NCBI GenBank assembly: GCA_031772625.1
Contig: CM062805.1
Coordinates: forward strand, 802,805,592-802,869,591
Reading direction: 5' to 3'
Length of the DNA: 64,000 nucleotides
Source of the DNA: Pinus tabuliformis
Taxonomy: Eukaryota; Streptophyta; Pinopsida; Pinales; Pinaceae
The notes under the pieces were generated by a model that did not search any database, was not told where the DNA came from, and saw nothing but the letters and a program-made list of their open reading frames with translations. Positions 1-11,234 of this stretch are shown one piece after another. Position 1 is the first letter of the stretch. Each line of letters opens with the position of its first letter. A program made the position numbers and the translations under genes.

Positions 1-1735
1 CTGGGGGTGAAGGCCTAATATTATCTACAACACACACCTTGGTGGTGCAATCATGGCAAGACACATGCGACACAGAAATGGTGAAGGGAGATTCAATACT
101 ATTTCTTTGTCTTGATGCGAGGAGATAAATTTATTATGTTAAGTATTGGCTTGGAAGTTTAAACCAAGCACCCTTTGCTTAAGGTGTGATTGTGTGTACA
201 AGTGTATTAATTGATTAAGTCTAGATCTTGTTTGTAAAAAAGAAAAAAGCTTGCTGAAAATAAACTAAAATAAATAACAGAAAATGAACAACAAAACAAT
301 TATCTAAACCCCATCCAAACTGGGTTTGAAAACATGTACTAATTGGTGGCTAAATCAATGGGAAATACACTTAAATGGTCAAGAGATCTAAATGTCGATG
401 TGACCAGGATCAAGAGACACTAAGCTGTTGGAAAGTGGTGCAACAACAACAAAAAACCAAAGAGAAGATTGTTGCAAAAAGATAGGGAGATGGGTGAAAC
501 ACCTAGGGAAACAAATGGGACCCTAAGGAAAATTACCAAACAAGTTTAAATGTGAACTATGGATGGTAACAACCTATCTTAATATATTTAAAACTAAAGG
601 GTACAGATCTAGAAAATGTGGCTGAAAGAAATGTAGATACTAACACTGCTCACTCATCTAAACTCCTCCTAAAAAGGTGGAAGCGTACTAGAGGCCCTAG
701 GGGAGGATAAATTCAACTTAGATGAGCAAATCAGAGTGGATCAAGGCTTAACCAAGTTGAGATAGAGGTCAGACAACCCAACAGACAACTCTCTGCAAAA
801 CCCACAAGCCGATCTGAGAAAAACCCAAAAATCACAGGTACTGACTTGTTTCTCTGTAGGGATCACACTTTTTGGGCTGAAAGGTGCGTTATGGAGCCTA
901 GATCACACTTTTTGGGCTAAAAAATGTGAATTTTTTTTTCGTGGATCCCGATCAGTAAATCTCAGAAAAAAGTGTCGCCTTTGTCGGGACTGGTTCCTGT
1001 GACCTGCAAAAACGACTAGAAAGCTTGCAAAAGTCATAAATTAATCATATCTAGGGTTAAAATACTAAGAAACATTAAGAGAATTGAAAAAGGAAGAAAC
1101 CCTAAGCTGAAAACCAAAGGTCACCCAGGTTTCTGGATTTGAAGTATAAAAACCTAGTGGAGTCTCCAAATTTGTTGTAGTGTTTTCTTCTCAAAGATGT
1201 ATGAAAAGAACCCACTTAAGATTGTGGATGACAAACAATCTTAACAATATAAATGGCTGCTAAACATTGTAGATCTGCAGCAACTGATAGAAACAAAACC
1301 TGCCAAAATTCTGATCTATGCCACAATCATAGTTAAACAACAAAAATAAAGAGTAATAACTCCAATCATCCAATGGAAACCAGATATGTAAAGAATAATT
1401 TTATATTAACACCTATGAAGAGAACAGATAAATGTTACCAATCCCCCTCTATGGGATGGGTTATTGGCTATCCTCAAACATATTCAACTTGTGTAGGGTC
1501 TCTCTCCTCTATAATGCATAAATGAAAAAAAAATATGGTGTGTGACAATGAAAATAATCAAAGTTACAAGAGTGAGTGCAACAATGAAAATAATCAAAAG
1601 TGGAAAATGAATGTAAAACCCTTATATTTATAACAAAATATTGAGTTATCCTCCAATAATGAGCAATAATAAAATATTATTAATCACATTCTTGGAATAA
1701 CCACTTGGAATATTTTATTATATTTGGTTAGGAGG
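1..1735. other. Non-coding DNA, no gene seen
   Basis: No long open frame or recognisable domain on either strand. The only local structure seen is an 18-bp direct repeat, GATCACACTTTTTGGGCT, at 861-878 and 901-918. I could not assign the stretch to an element. Confidence 0.5.
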
Positions 1736-2145
1736 GAAAAAGTATTTAAACATTTATTTAGAAATAATAAATAAATAAATAAATGATTTATTTATCATCT
1801 CAAGGAATAAGTTAAGGAATAATAAACAAATAAGGATTTATTTAATTATTTCTAAAGGATTTAGTCAATTTTAACAAAGAATTATAATTAATTAGTGATT
1901 AATTAATTATTCTTAGAGAAAAATAAGAAAAATAATGAGTTATCTGTTTATTTTTCATGATTGGGTCAAATTTGACAAGGAATAATAATAAAACAATGGT
2001 TTAATTAATTATTCCTTGAATAAAATCAAATAAATAGTGATTTATTTAGTTATTCTTCATGGGTTTAACTATAAATTACTTAACAAAGGTGGTTTATTAA
2101 GTAATTTCTCACAGTGAAAGAAATTTTACTATGGTAAAATTGGCT
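1736..2145. repeat. AT-rich series of imperfect hairpins
   Basis: At least five successive short imperfect palindromes lie head to tail, for example around 1,746-1,795, 1,820-1,858, 1,878-1,914, 1,978-2,013, 2,024-2,062 and 2,070-2,107. Each pairs an AATAAATAA or AATTAATTA arm with its complement around a GTGATT or GGTTT-like loop, and similar GGAATAA/TTATTCC edges recur. The spacing is about 40-100 bp. It has no coding potential. It could be a decayed foldback element or a tandem satellite-like array. Confidence 0.55.
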
Positions 2146-3212
2146 TTACATGGTGTACTTTGATCCATTTAGTAAATTAGGCTAGATGATCAGTTTTTTT
2201 GGTGATAACATAAGTGCTAGGCATTAGTTTTTAGTAATACAATTTGCATTGGCTAAGTCACTATGGGTTAGGGTCAAGGCCTTCCAAGTCCAAATTTCCA
2301 TTGAACTACCAAAAAGGTGTAGAATTTCATTCTCAAAATTCCAAAGAATGTTGTGTTAAGGGGTTCAATCCCTAAATTTATCTTTGTAAAGGATAACCTA
2401 CGAAGGGAATTCTTTTGATACCAAATCAGCCCCTCACCTAAAATAAGAGAGACTAATGCACATAATCTTCCCCTATGATGACCTTCAATTGAAAATTTAC
2501 TATTTAATAACATAAAATAAGTAATACATAGGATGTAATGGACATTCAATAGGTAGTCTCATATATTAAACAATTCATTAATATTTATTCTATTTATCTA
2601 TGAAGACTTCATTACAGAACTTAAAGTACCTGTGGAATACATATCTAATTTCAATCACATACTGCCTACAACTAAGGAAGGGTGATCCATGTTCCACCCC
2701 ACCATAGGCTCAACTACACTAAATATTTTTTACATGTGGCCACCCTTGAGCTAGAACAAGAATCCATGAGGGAAGTTCTCACACAACAATACATGATGGA
2801 TCCATCATTACCCATACGATCAAATTAAACCCAAAGTTATACCCATATTTGATGGGTGTTTTCTAAGCTACTTAGCACCATAATCACCACAATGGAAAGC
2901 TCTATCAGGCTACTACTGGTCGATCTATGTCTTTCCTTTGTCTCTCATCTGTGCTCTCATCACAGACTCCATGAATTCTCATTGCTCTCTATTCCCTTCT
3001 GTTATCCTTAACTCCATGATACTTTTCTCTCTATGCCCTCACGTTATCCTTAACTCCATCATGCTTTTATCTTTTCCTTACACACATCTCTTCTCTTTCT
3101 TCATGCATAAGGGTCTCTCTCGCTCAATGGGTATCCTCCTCTTCTAGGTAACATCATGGGTTAAAGTTTCATGTAATAAAGGATATTAAATGAAAAATAT
3201 AAGACCAATGTC
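2146..3212. other. Non-coding DNA with a pyrimidine-rich patch
   Basis: No gene seen. Around 2,930-3,130 the plus strand is CT-rich, and a 17-bp block GTTATCCTTAACTCCAT is repeated at 3,001 and 3,043, a 42-bp period. The short open frames here look like composition artefacts. Confidence 0.45.
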
Positions 3213-4870
3213 ATGGGACAAGTATTCCAAGTTGAATGAAGGGGGAAAACATTATAGCAGGTATCACTTGTGCTTAATTAATGGCTATGGAAATTAGGAA
3301 TAGAATTTGTATTTAATTTAATTATGCAAGGATATTTTTTCTCTACGATCTCATGCCCAATTGATATCACTAGACAACAAAATAGAATGAATAAGACAAT
3401 ATAATATCAATCCCAAATCCAAATGGCCATGAATGCAGCTTCAATGCAATTTCTAATGATACAAAGTATGAGCAAGTACATTGCCTCCTCGCAGGGTTGG
3501 TGAAGGGTTTTGGACCTGATGAAAAATCCTTGCACTCCAATCAATCAATCTCTTTCATCCACTCCCGATCCAAAGCCTACACACAAACACAACCAACTAG
3601 AGACAACAAGTGATCTTTTACGGAATATCGTTAGCCCAAAACATTTATAAATCACACATATAAATTACTGAAATACTTATATAAGGGGAAGGAACATAGA
3701 TTTATATTAACCATATAAATCTAAGTACATTAATATACCTTCAACAAACAATATCCTCTCCTCTAGCTTCTAGTATGGTCTCCTCTCCCAATACGGTGGA
3801 GCTCTTGTGCTATAGTTTGGATCCTCTCTCCCTTTTACCCCCTTTCCTCCTGGTGAGATTATATAGGTTCATTCTATCCTCTAGGAGAATGTATCTAGAC
3901 ACTTAGGGGCTTGAGAAGTTAGGAAACTTTTACAATAATGGACCCCTAGCAAACCCATACACAAGTGGGTCAAGTTGATCTCCTTGGGAATGACAAGCTC
4001 TAGAAACCTTTTCACAATTATGAGCTATTTCTTAATTATCTCAATTATGAAATAATTATTATCTCATAATTATAATATTTTGGTGAAATAATGATGAGAA
4101 ATGACTAAATCATGTAATTTCACACTTTTATCATGGGATAACTCTCACATAAGTAAAATAAAATGTGAAAGGGATGCATTTTAGCCAAACAACTGAGGTA
4201 AGTTGATATTGGGTTTCTCTCACTATAATGGAGTGGGAAATAGGGTTATAGAAATTGGCAAATAAAAAAAGAAATTAATGGAAATTAATTAAAAGAATAA
4301 AGGAAAATATTAGAAAATGGAGATGAAGAGACACAAATATGCATGCAAGGGAAATTAGAGAGAAATTAGAGGAAAATGAAGGAAAAAGGAAAAAATAGAG
4401 GATGCGACTAGACATTAATGATAAAAAGGCATCAAAGAAATGATTCACATCTTCTGTTAGTTTTAGCTTTGGATCAATTTTATAAAGAGAGCCCCAAGAG
4501 GAAAGGGAGATAAAGCAAGGGAAAATGAAAGGAAGCAAAGGACAAGTAAGAAGTAAGAAATAAAATAAAGGAAAGAAAGGGAACTGAAGGAGAAGATTGG
4601 AAGAGAAGCTACAACAGGAAGAGTTTGAAGGTAAAAGGTTGCATGTTGGATTTCCTTGTTGGGATTTGAAGGCATAGTGGATGCATTCAATTTACATGAT
4701 TATCATTATAATTGGAATGGTAGTTTATTGGATTGAGAGTGGTTTCAACCTTGCCTTGCCATTTCTTGGATAGCCATGGTGTGATGGGATTCATTCTTAG
4801 TTGAGCTTTCCATTGATGGAAGACTTTGGATCCGAGTAAGGTGGTATTAGGAAAATACCAAGGGTTGGGG
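3213..4870 (+). repeat. Diverged direct repeat, unit 1 (interrupted)
   Basis: The block 3,213-3,300 matches 5,755-5,845 (shared GGGACA, ATTCCAAG, TGAATG, AAACATT and GGAAATT blocks), and 4,250-4,870 matches about 5,835-6,417 (shared AATGAAGGAAA, GATAAAAAGGC and GCCATGGTGTGATGGG blocks). Unit 1 therefore looks split by about 950 bp (3,300-4,250), while unit 2 is continuous. No protein is encoded. It may be an ancient LTR or satellite-like pair. Similarity was judged by eye at roughly 65-75%. Confidence 0.45.
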
Positions 4871-5754
4871 GTGGAGATGGTTTTATCTAGGAAGCCCTTA
4901 ACAAGTGCGCGATGACAATAAAATTCCTCTAGATATGGTGAATAAATTATGAGGCATCTAATCTTCTATTGGTGTGGTGATTTCTAAACCGGTTTAGATG
5001 AAATCACTATGGTTAAGGGTTGAGGTTGTTTATCCTCTCGAAGCCCTAGTTGGTTTTGTTTTGGTTTATCCAATGAGATACTAAATTCATGCTTAGAATA
5101 TGGAATGGTGGTGATTGAGTGAAATAAATATTTGTTTCAGCCCAATATATGCTTAGGTGGTACATGGAAGTCTCTCACTTGGTTGGCATTTACATATGTA
5201 TTTTTGTATTGATTCTTATTGAGAATAATGAGCACATGAATTGGATAATGTGTTGATTTTATGACTATTTTGTAATGGCTTTATTATGGTTAAATGTTGG
5301 TTATTGGCACAGTTAAATGATGTTCTCTTGTTATGGATCTTTATCATGATTCACTAAGTTATTGTATGGTTATATGAATGCATGGGATAACAAGTTTTTT
5401 TGCAGTTAGGTTGAGAGGGTTTTGAGCATTTTTTATGATTATATGGTGAAGAGAATGGGAAAATGATTAGAAATGCATTCATGACCTATAGTTACTATGT
5501 TTTTATTATATGTTTGAAGAAATGCTTATGACATTTTTTATATGTTTTGGAAAGTTATGAGCCTAATATAGCTTATGAAGACTTGTGATTTCCTTAGACA
5601 TGATTTTGGAAAGTTATTGGAAATTATTGGTAGTGGCCTATAGTCTAGACCTAAAAATGTGGCACTGATTTCATGACTTCATGCATAGTTCTGACAACCT
5701 TGGTAAAAAATCCATGTAAAAATTTAATAAAGTAAAAAATAATAACCACAGTTG

Positions 5755-6417
5755 ATGGGACACTCATTCCAAGCTGAATGTTGGGCGAAACATTCTAGTG
5801 GGTGTTCATTTTAGTTATTATGGCTAAGGAAATTGGCAAAGCCAATGGCTAAGGAATTTGGAAGGCAAAGTGGCATTAATTGGCATGTTATTTCTGGAAA
5901 TAATGGAAATTAGGAGAAAAGGAACATGAAAGGTCACAAGTTACGTGTGAGGAGGAAAATGAAGGAAAGTAATGGAAATTGAAGAAAATAGAGGCCTCAT
6001 TGATAAAAAGGCTTCTCAAGATTAGTTCATGGACTTTGGTTAGTTCAGTTTTGGAGCTCTCTCATTATTCTCTCTCTCTCGTTCAGTGTTCGACACTTAG
6101 ATTTTTCTTGGAGAACTTTGAAATTGGATCAAGAAAGGAAGAGAAGGCAAGAGGAAGGAAGGAGAAATCAAGGAAGAACAGGACCAAGTAGCAACGACAC
6201 GATTCATTTAAAGTATTGATTTGTATGTGTGTTTTACTTGCTATATTTGGCATGCATGGTATTGCATGTGGTTATTTTGATGTTATGGCATGGGTTTCTA
6301 CAAGTGTGATAGTTTTTTCAGTCTAGCCTTGCCATTTTAGGACAGCCATGGTGTGATGGGGTTCTCATGTTTTGGTTGAGCTGGATTGCCAGATGGATTC
6401 AAAGATGAGTGAGGTAG
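5755..6417 (+). repeat. Diverged direct repeat, unit 2
   Basis: This is the continuous partner of the split repeat at 3,213-4,870. It ends exactly where the F-family LTR begins at 6,418, so F probably inserted into it. The intervening DNA 4,871-5,754 holds no gene that I can see. Confidence 0.45.
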
Positions 6418-7376
6418 TGTTGGGCGTGGGATCCCAAAAGGGAAGTTTTGGGACTTAGAACCTAGATTTTGGTCAATTTTGTAATTCCAATGTAAATACT
6501 CCACATTTTGTGGGTGTGGAGCATGTAGTTGTTAAAGATTCATAGGGTTGTCTAGCCTTATTTTGATAATGTAATTTCGGCTGTAGAAGATCTACCCATG
6601 GTCCACAGACCATGGGATTGTATAAATAAAGCAAACTTCTAAGTAGTTGGGGCATCAATAATAGAATATATAAGGAAGAATGATGTATGCGATATAGTTC
6701 TGAAGTGTAAAGTCTAGTTTTGGGTCGTAGCGTAGGAAGAGGCTCTATAGCTAAGTGCACAGAGGACTAGTAGTCTGCAACTAAGTGCACAGACCCTGTA
6801 GCTAAGTGCACAGGGTGAGTCAAGTTTGTAAATAGTGGAAGTATTAATAAATAGAAGTTTCTATCAACTCTGTGTCTTTATTTCTTGTTTTATGCATATG
6901 TTATATTGGGTATGAATTTCACTTTTAATGCTTATATGATGCGTGAATGTGTATAATTGTATTTTCTAAGTGAACACAAGATAGAATATCTATTTACATG
7001 AAGATAATCAAGACCTATTAATAAGATAAGTAAGATACTTGGCGTAGAGGAGGAGATATAGCATTTCGTTACCTTAGCAACACAAAAGGACTTCAGCCCC
7101 TAGTTAGGGCTACGTGAAAGTGGACTATAACAAATCGCAAAGGTACTGAAGGGTAGAATAGTGTGTGAAAATACTTGCACAAAGGCAAGTTTAGTTGGAC
7201 TAAACCGACATCACATCCATCTCAAGGGTGCAGAAACTTGGTTCCAGCATGCCCCCATACTACTTTGGGTGAGACTTCAGTCTGCGCTCCATGGGCTGAT
7301 GGCAAAAGGGCCAGTAGTGTAGGGATTTGTTTGGCTAAATAACTCTGAACCTGGGTCATGCACCTAAAATCCAACA
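6418..7376 (+). repeat. F-family 5' LTR, copy 1
   Basis: 959 bp, TGTTGGG...CCAACA. It matches 52,123-53,081 at the same length, with about 88% identity over the part counted by hand. It contains a TATA-like TATAAATAAA at 6,621. The outer TSD cannot be tested because the far end of the tandem is not in the window. Confidence 0.85.
6621..6630 (+). promoter_or_regulatory. Putative TATA box in F LTR
   Basis: TATAAATAAA lies about 200 bp into the LTR and is conserved as TATAAATAGA in the other LTR (52,325). Position and conservation fit the start of transcription at the U3/R boundary. Confidence 0.5.
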
Positions 7377-7395
7377 AATGGTTTCGTTGCTAGGA
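7377..7395 (+). other. Candidate primer-binding site, F copy 1
   Basis: Immediately after the LTR stands AATGGTTTCGTTGCTAGGA; copy 2 has AATGGTTCTATTGAGAGGA at 53,082. TGG at the start is what a tRNA 3'-CCA would pair with. I do not recognise the priming tRNA. Confidence 0.45.
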
Positions 7396-7465
7396 CCGAA
7401 AGCTGCATGAGAGATGCGTGATGTCGTATCATTGGAATCCAACTTAGAAAGATATTAAAGGCTAG

Positions 7466-7891
7466 TTGGACAAAATAATCCACAAATTCACAGTGCAGGA
7501 GAACAAAAACCAACGACTATCAAAAGAAGAGTGTCTAGATAGCTACATGTATACAAAGATCCATGAAATATTTTTTGCCTCCTTCCCTACTGAGCTATAT
7601 GAGTGGATAATGATGCTAGCAGATAGCCAAGGAAGGTGGAAACTTGACGGTCCTATTGTGTGGACCCCAGAGCTAGTGCGGAAACTGGAAGCATCGGAGG
7701 ATAAGATCGGACGCACTGTCGATCATTGGCTAGATCGTATTATAGGAGGATACGTTACTGAGTTCATGGTTGATGCTTCAGTTAGCTATAGGGAGGGAGA
7801 GCGATGCTTTCTCAAAGCACCGCGAGGTAAGTACGTAAAGTCTTTGAATACTTGGATTAAAATGTTGTTGTGTGAAAAGTGGGTTATGTAG
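7466..7891 (+). CDS. F leader ORF, 141 codons, unknown function
   Basis: This open frame follows the primer-binding site by about 70 bp and precedes Gag. Copy 2 has the same protein in decayed form (from 53,171, with stops), so it is a real conserved frame. It opens at a TTG rather than an ATG; the first methionines are internal. The sequence is charged, with motifs such as FPTELYEW and VDHWLDRIIGG and no domain I recognise. It may be the N-terminal part of Gag. Confidence 0.5.
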   Translation: MDKIIHKFTVQENKNQRLSKEECLDSYMYTKIHEIFFASFPTELYEWIMMLADSQGRWKLDGPIVWTPELVRKLEASEDKIGRTVDHWLDRIIGGYVTEFMVDASVSYREGERCFLKAPRGKYVKSLNTWIKMLLCEKWVM

Positions 7892-8061
7892 TTACCTTGA
7901 TGTTCGGGGCTACACAAAGTGGAAGGGTTTACAGGGAAGAAGGAAATAAGGGTCTAGAAAATATCCCCTTGAATTCACCTCTGCAAGGAAACGAGGAAGA
8001 GCTCGAAAATGTCTCTCCGTGAAGTTCTATTCATCTGATAAGACAAAGAATTCTGTGAATA

Positions 8062-8258
8062 CCACCTCCACCCACACCACCACCAGCTTCACCTCCATTA
8101 CCTCCATCTTCACCCGTACCAACTCCACCACCACCGCGATTCAATATGGCAAGCACAGTGAAGTTGCCTGTGTTGAAAGCTTTGGGAAATGAGGATCCGG
8201 ACCAATTCTAGCTTGTTGTAAGGGCTATATGGGAAGCACAAGGTGTTACAGATGGCCA
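8062..8258 (+). pseudogene. Proline-rich start of F Gag, truncated
   Basis: A proline-rich stretch (PPPTPPPASPP-type) leads into a Gag start beginning MASTVKLP and reaching a GNEDPDQF motif, followed by a TAG. Copy 2 (53,770 onward) has the same stretch with the rest of Gag. Relative to copy 2, copy 1 has lost about 1.07 kb here, namely the Gag core and all zinc knuckles, and passes directly into the tandem duplication at 8,259. Confidence 0.65.
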
Positions 8259-8516
8259 CTACCGCCTCCCCCGACTTAGAACCTGCAAATGATGAGGTCT
8301 GAGCCGCACAAGGAAGACCCGAATGTAAACATTGTGCTCCGAAGTGGAATTGCAATGGGAGATGACAAAGGCAAATAGCCAGAACCCCTACCGCCTCCCT
8401 CGACTCAGAACCTACAGATGATGAGGTCTGAGCCGCATGAGGAAGGCCCGAATGTAAACATTATGCTCCGAAGTGGAATTGCAATGGGAGATGACAAAGG
8501 CAAATAGCCAGAAGAT
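8259..8516 (+). repeat. 129-bp tandem duplication in F copy 1
   Basis: Two near-identical units start CTACCGCCTCCC at 8,259 and 8,388. Copy 2 has one unit (about 55,018-55,145). The duplication sits exactly at the edge of the 1.07-kb Gag deletion of copy 1, so one rearrangement may have made both. Confidence 0.75.
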
Positions 8517-8765
8517 AGTACTTAGTTTCGAAAAGCTCTGACAAATGAAGAAAAGTTTGATTTGGAGCACACTTTGGAAACCTTAATAGAAGATAAGAAG
8601 AGCTTCATTGATGCCTCCACTTTAGGAAGAAAAGATAAACCGGAGCTGGAAATGGACCCATACATCCTGACAACTTTCCTTGAAAGATGTATGAAGTTAC
8701 TGCACGACAGTAAGGCTGTGAAAGTGTTACAGGAACTCATCAATAGATGCACTGGGACTGCATAA
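8517..8765 (+). pseudogene. F post-knuckle Gag segment
   Basis: An acidic/lysine-rich helical segment containing KSFIDAST, KPELEMDP and CMKLLHDSKAVKVLQ is conserved with copy 2 at 55,150-55,395. It lies between the Gag zinc-knuckle region and protease. The function is unknown; it may be a spacer or a multimerisation helix of the polyprotein. Confidence 0.5.
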
Positions 8766-8819
8766 GGAGAACCTCATGTAGTTCGGAAGATCAGAAAACA
8801 TAAAAAAGAATGAGATGAG

Positions 8820-9228
8820 AAATGAGACTTACCACGCAGATTAGAGAATATCAGATGGATCAAGTCATTCTGGATTTGGGATCATATGTGAATGTCCTAC
8901 CAAAGCATACATGGGAACAAAAGGGAATACTTGTGTTGCAATGGTCTCTGATTTAGTTGAGAATGGTGAATCAAAAAAATATAATACCTATGGGGCAATT
9001 GTGGAATAACTATAGATATTGAGGGAGTGAGCACGCTAGCATATTTTGAAGTAATAGATATTTTTGATGACAACAATCCCTACCCTGCCCTCTTGGGAAT
9101 TCATTGGGCCACTGACATGAATGGGGTAATTAATGTAAAGAAGTAGAAAATGATCTTTGAAAAGAAGTCACTGTGCGTAATTATACCGCTGGACCTCGTT
9201 GAAGGATCGCGCTATACAGAACTGATCT
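8820..9228 (+). pseudogene. F retropepsin-like protease, copy 1
   Basis: An aspartic protease of retroviral type, which would cut the polyprotein. The active-site region reads QVILDLGSYVNVLP (8,857-8,910), followed by stops, a frame change, then a conserved EVIDIFD segment and the C-terminal LLGIHW, where copy 2 has LLGIDW. Several stops and one frameshift make it inactive. Copy 2 (55,480-55,860) is better preserved C-terminally but has lost the DLGS site. Confidence 0.6.
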
Positions 9229-9293
9229 GAAACTATGAGAGCGATGACGATTCAGACTGTATCTATAACATAAAATTGTGAGACCAAGACTAG

Positions 9294-9800
9294 GTGAATC
9301 CCACCCTGGATGGAAAAATTAAATGGGAATGCGAGAGCTCCTGCACTACATATTCTAATGAAGAAATAGAGCAATGGCGGAATCGGTTACACAAGGTAGC
9401 TATGCTGAATTACAATATGATGACAAGGTCACTGTGCTATGTGTCGATAGAAGTAAGAGATCTACCTACTTATGATGGTATAAAGGAGATAGATACCTTC
9501 TTGGATGCCTTTGAAATGGAGGTTCCAGAAAATAATCGTTTCCAGGCCTTGGACTGGGTATTGTGCACTACACCCGCAAGATGGTGGGGTACACACAAAG
9601 GAAGCTTTGACCATTGGCGCAAATGTAGGAGAATGATGAAAGTACGGTTTGGGAAGCCTAAGATGTGATTGGTAGACAGGTATGATGAACAAGATGACCC
9701 ATGTGCACATCTAGCTAAGTGGACGCAAGCCTATGGAGAGAAGCCCCAACCTGTAGATATTCACACGTACTCTACACTAAAATACATGCTAAATAAGCAT
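9294..9800 (+). pseudogene. Second Gag-like domain, F copy 1
   Basis: A frame of 124 codons contains DLPTYDGIKEIDTFLDAFEM and then an RWWGTHKG motif, the pattern of a retrotransposon Gag core: a YDG start, a conserved W motif and an arginine-rich end. It continues past a stop with YDEQDDPCAHLAKW. It follows protease, where RT would be expected. The same order occurs in copy 2 (55,920-56,450). It could be the Gag of the lost autonomous partner brought in by recombination. Confidence 0.55.
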
Positions 9801-9805
9801 GTGTT

Positions 9806-9819
9806 GGGGGGGGGGGGGG
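9806..9819 (+). repeat. G homopolymer at a deletion joint
   Basis: Fourteen G residues in a row; copy 2 has GGGGGG then CGAC at the same place. It lies between the second Gag-like domain and the integrase tail, where RT, RNase H and the integrase core are absent. Confidence 0.8.
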
Positions 9820-9889
9820 ATGTTGTAGATGGCTCTTAATGTTGGGAAGACATTATGGAGGAAGAGAAACCACGTAGAAGATTCTATGC

Positions 9890-10092
9890 GTAGAAGCATT
9901 CAACAAGGTACTGGAAACCATGTTGACCAAGGTATGTAATGCGAAACGAAGTGATTGGGATCTACTCATACCTGTAGTGTTATGGGCTTATCGGATGACA
10001 TGAAAGAAACTAACTGGACAAACACCTTTTAGGCTTTTGTATGGAGTGGAAGCCATAATGCCTATGGAATACATCGTGCCTAGTTTGTGTAT
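9890..10092 (+). pseudogene. Integrase C-terminal remnant, F copy 1, first part
   Basis: The translation carries [16 protein letters not shown], then [12 protein letters not shown] and FRLLYGVEAIMPMEY, the typical end of a Ty3/gypsy integrase core and start of its C-terminal region. The HHCC zinc motif and DDE acids are missing. The frame has a stop (TGA for W) and is broken after 10,092 by the copia insertion. It resumes at 16,972. Confidence 0.75.
10088..10092. other. Target site duplication of copia element, left
   Basis: TGTAT directly precedes the 5' LTR and is repeated directly after the 3' LTR (16,967-16,971). Confidence 0.9.
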
Positions 10093-11145
10093 TGTTAAAA
10101 TTGGCAACCAGGGAAAAACTTCATGTGGGTCATCTTATTCATGGTTGATAATATTCTTATTAGATTCCTCTCATCGAGAGGTGTAGGATTGATATAAAGA
10201 TCATCCGATTCCGATAAGTATTCATGGAGATATGAATTTATTTTGATTATGGAATTATTATCAAGCCGACCTACAACTCATGTAGGCTCAGAATCCCAAC
10301 AGTCGCATCTATTCACCCACCAACATTGTGTATAAATATAAGAGGACTTTTCCTCATTTGGACTCACTCATCTCATCACATATCTCTCTCTCTACTGCGC
10401 AGATATGAGTCTCTTCTCTACTCTGCTGAAATGGGTCTCTCTCTCTCACACATGTGAAGCCGGAAGCTGTTGAATTTGAAGCTGCAACTGCAGAAGTAAA
10501 GATTGACTTGTGTGGCCTAGAAGATATCCTCTTTGGAACTACGTTGTAGGTTCATCTGAACCTCCTTTGAAAGCCGTAACTTTTGGTGGTGGAATGAAGT
10601 CAATTCGACGAACGGTTTGCAAGATATCGACTGCCCTAGTTTGAAGCCGGAAACTGCTGAAACTAAAGCTGCAACTGCAGAAGTAAATATTGACTTGCGT
10701 GGCCTAGAAGATCTCCTCGTATGAACTGCTTTGTAGGTTCATTTGAACCTCCTCTGGAAGTTGAAACTTTTGGTGGTGGAATGAAGTCAATCCGACGGTC
10801 GGTTTGTGAGATATGGTCTGCCCTAGTTTGATAATGAAGCCGCTAATGCTGATGCTGCTGATCTAGGGTTTGCTACTACTGATATGAATCAGATTTATTG
10901 TACTATTTCTCTCTGCTGAATTATTGAAGATAAAAGAAGATTTGATCAAAGGGGTTCCCCACACATTGTGGGGTTTGTCCCTGGCTAGCCGCCACATCTT
11001 GTGTCTCTTGTCTTGGCTTGTTTTCGGTCGATCGTTTAATGTTCTATATGCACTTTACTTTATGTACATGTGATTGCTAATCGGTGGAATATAATAAGAA
11101 AAAGAAGTAAACTGTTATAAGCATAGAACATACCATAACTTAACA
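10093..11145 (+). repeat. Copia 5' LTR
   Basis: 1,053 bp, TGTTAAAATT...ACTTAACA. A TATA-like TATAAATATA stands at 10,331 and CT repeats follow at about 10,380. It contains two internal near-repeats of a block beginning GAAGC(C/T)GGAA (10,455 and 10,641). The partner is 15,914-16,966. Confidence 0.93.
10331..10340 (+). promoter_or_regulatory. Putative TATA box, copia 5' LTR
   Basis: TATAAATATA about 240 bp into the LTR. The 3' LTR has the mutated form TATAACTATA (16,152). The CT-rich tract just downstream fits a plant transcript start. Confidence 0.5.
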
Positions 11146-11157
11146 TGGTATCAGAGC
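11146..11157 (+). other. Copia primer-binding site
   Basis: TGGTATCAGAGC directly follows the LTR end ACTTAACA with no spacer. This is the standard 12-base match to the 3' end of plant initiator tRNA-Met used by copia elements. Confidence 0.92.
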
Positions 11158-11234
11158 TGAGGTGAAGACAAAGCCTGAGCAAGAGCAAGAGAAATCATCG
11201 AAGAGAATATTGGCAAGGCTATCCTAAAAGAACT

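Noticed and set aside
2274-6760. Short ORFs in the left flank as genes
   Set aside because: They are isolated, low in complexity, without domains, and several lie in CT-rich or AT-rich tracts.
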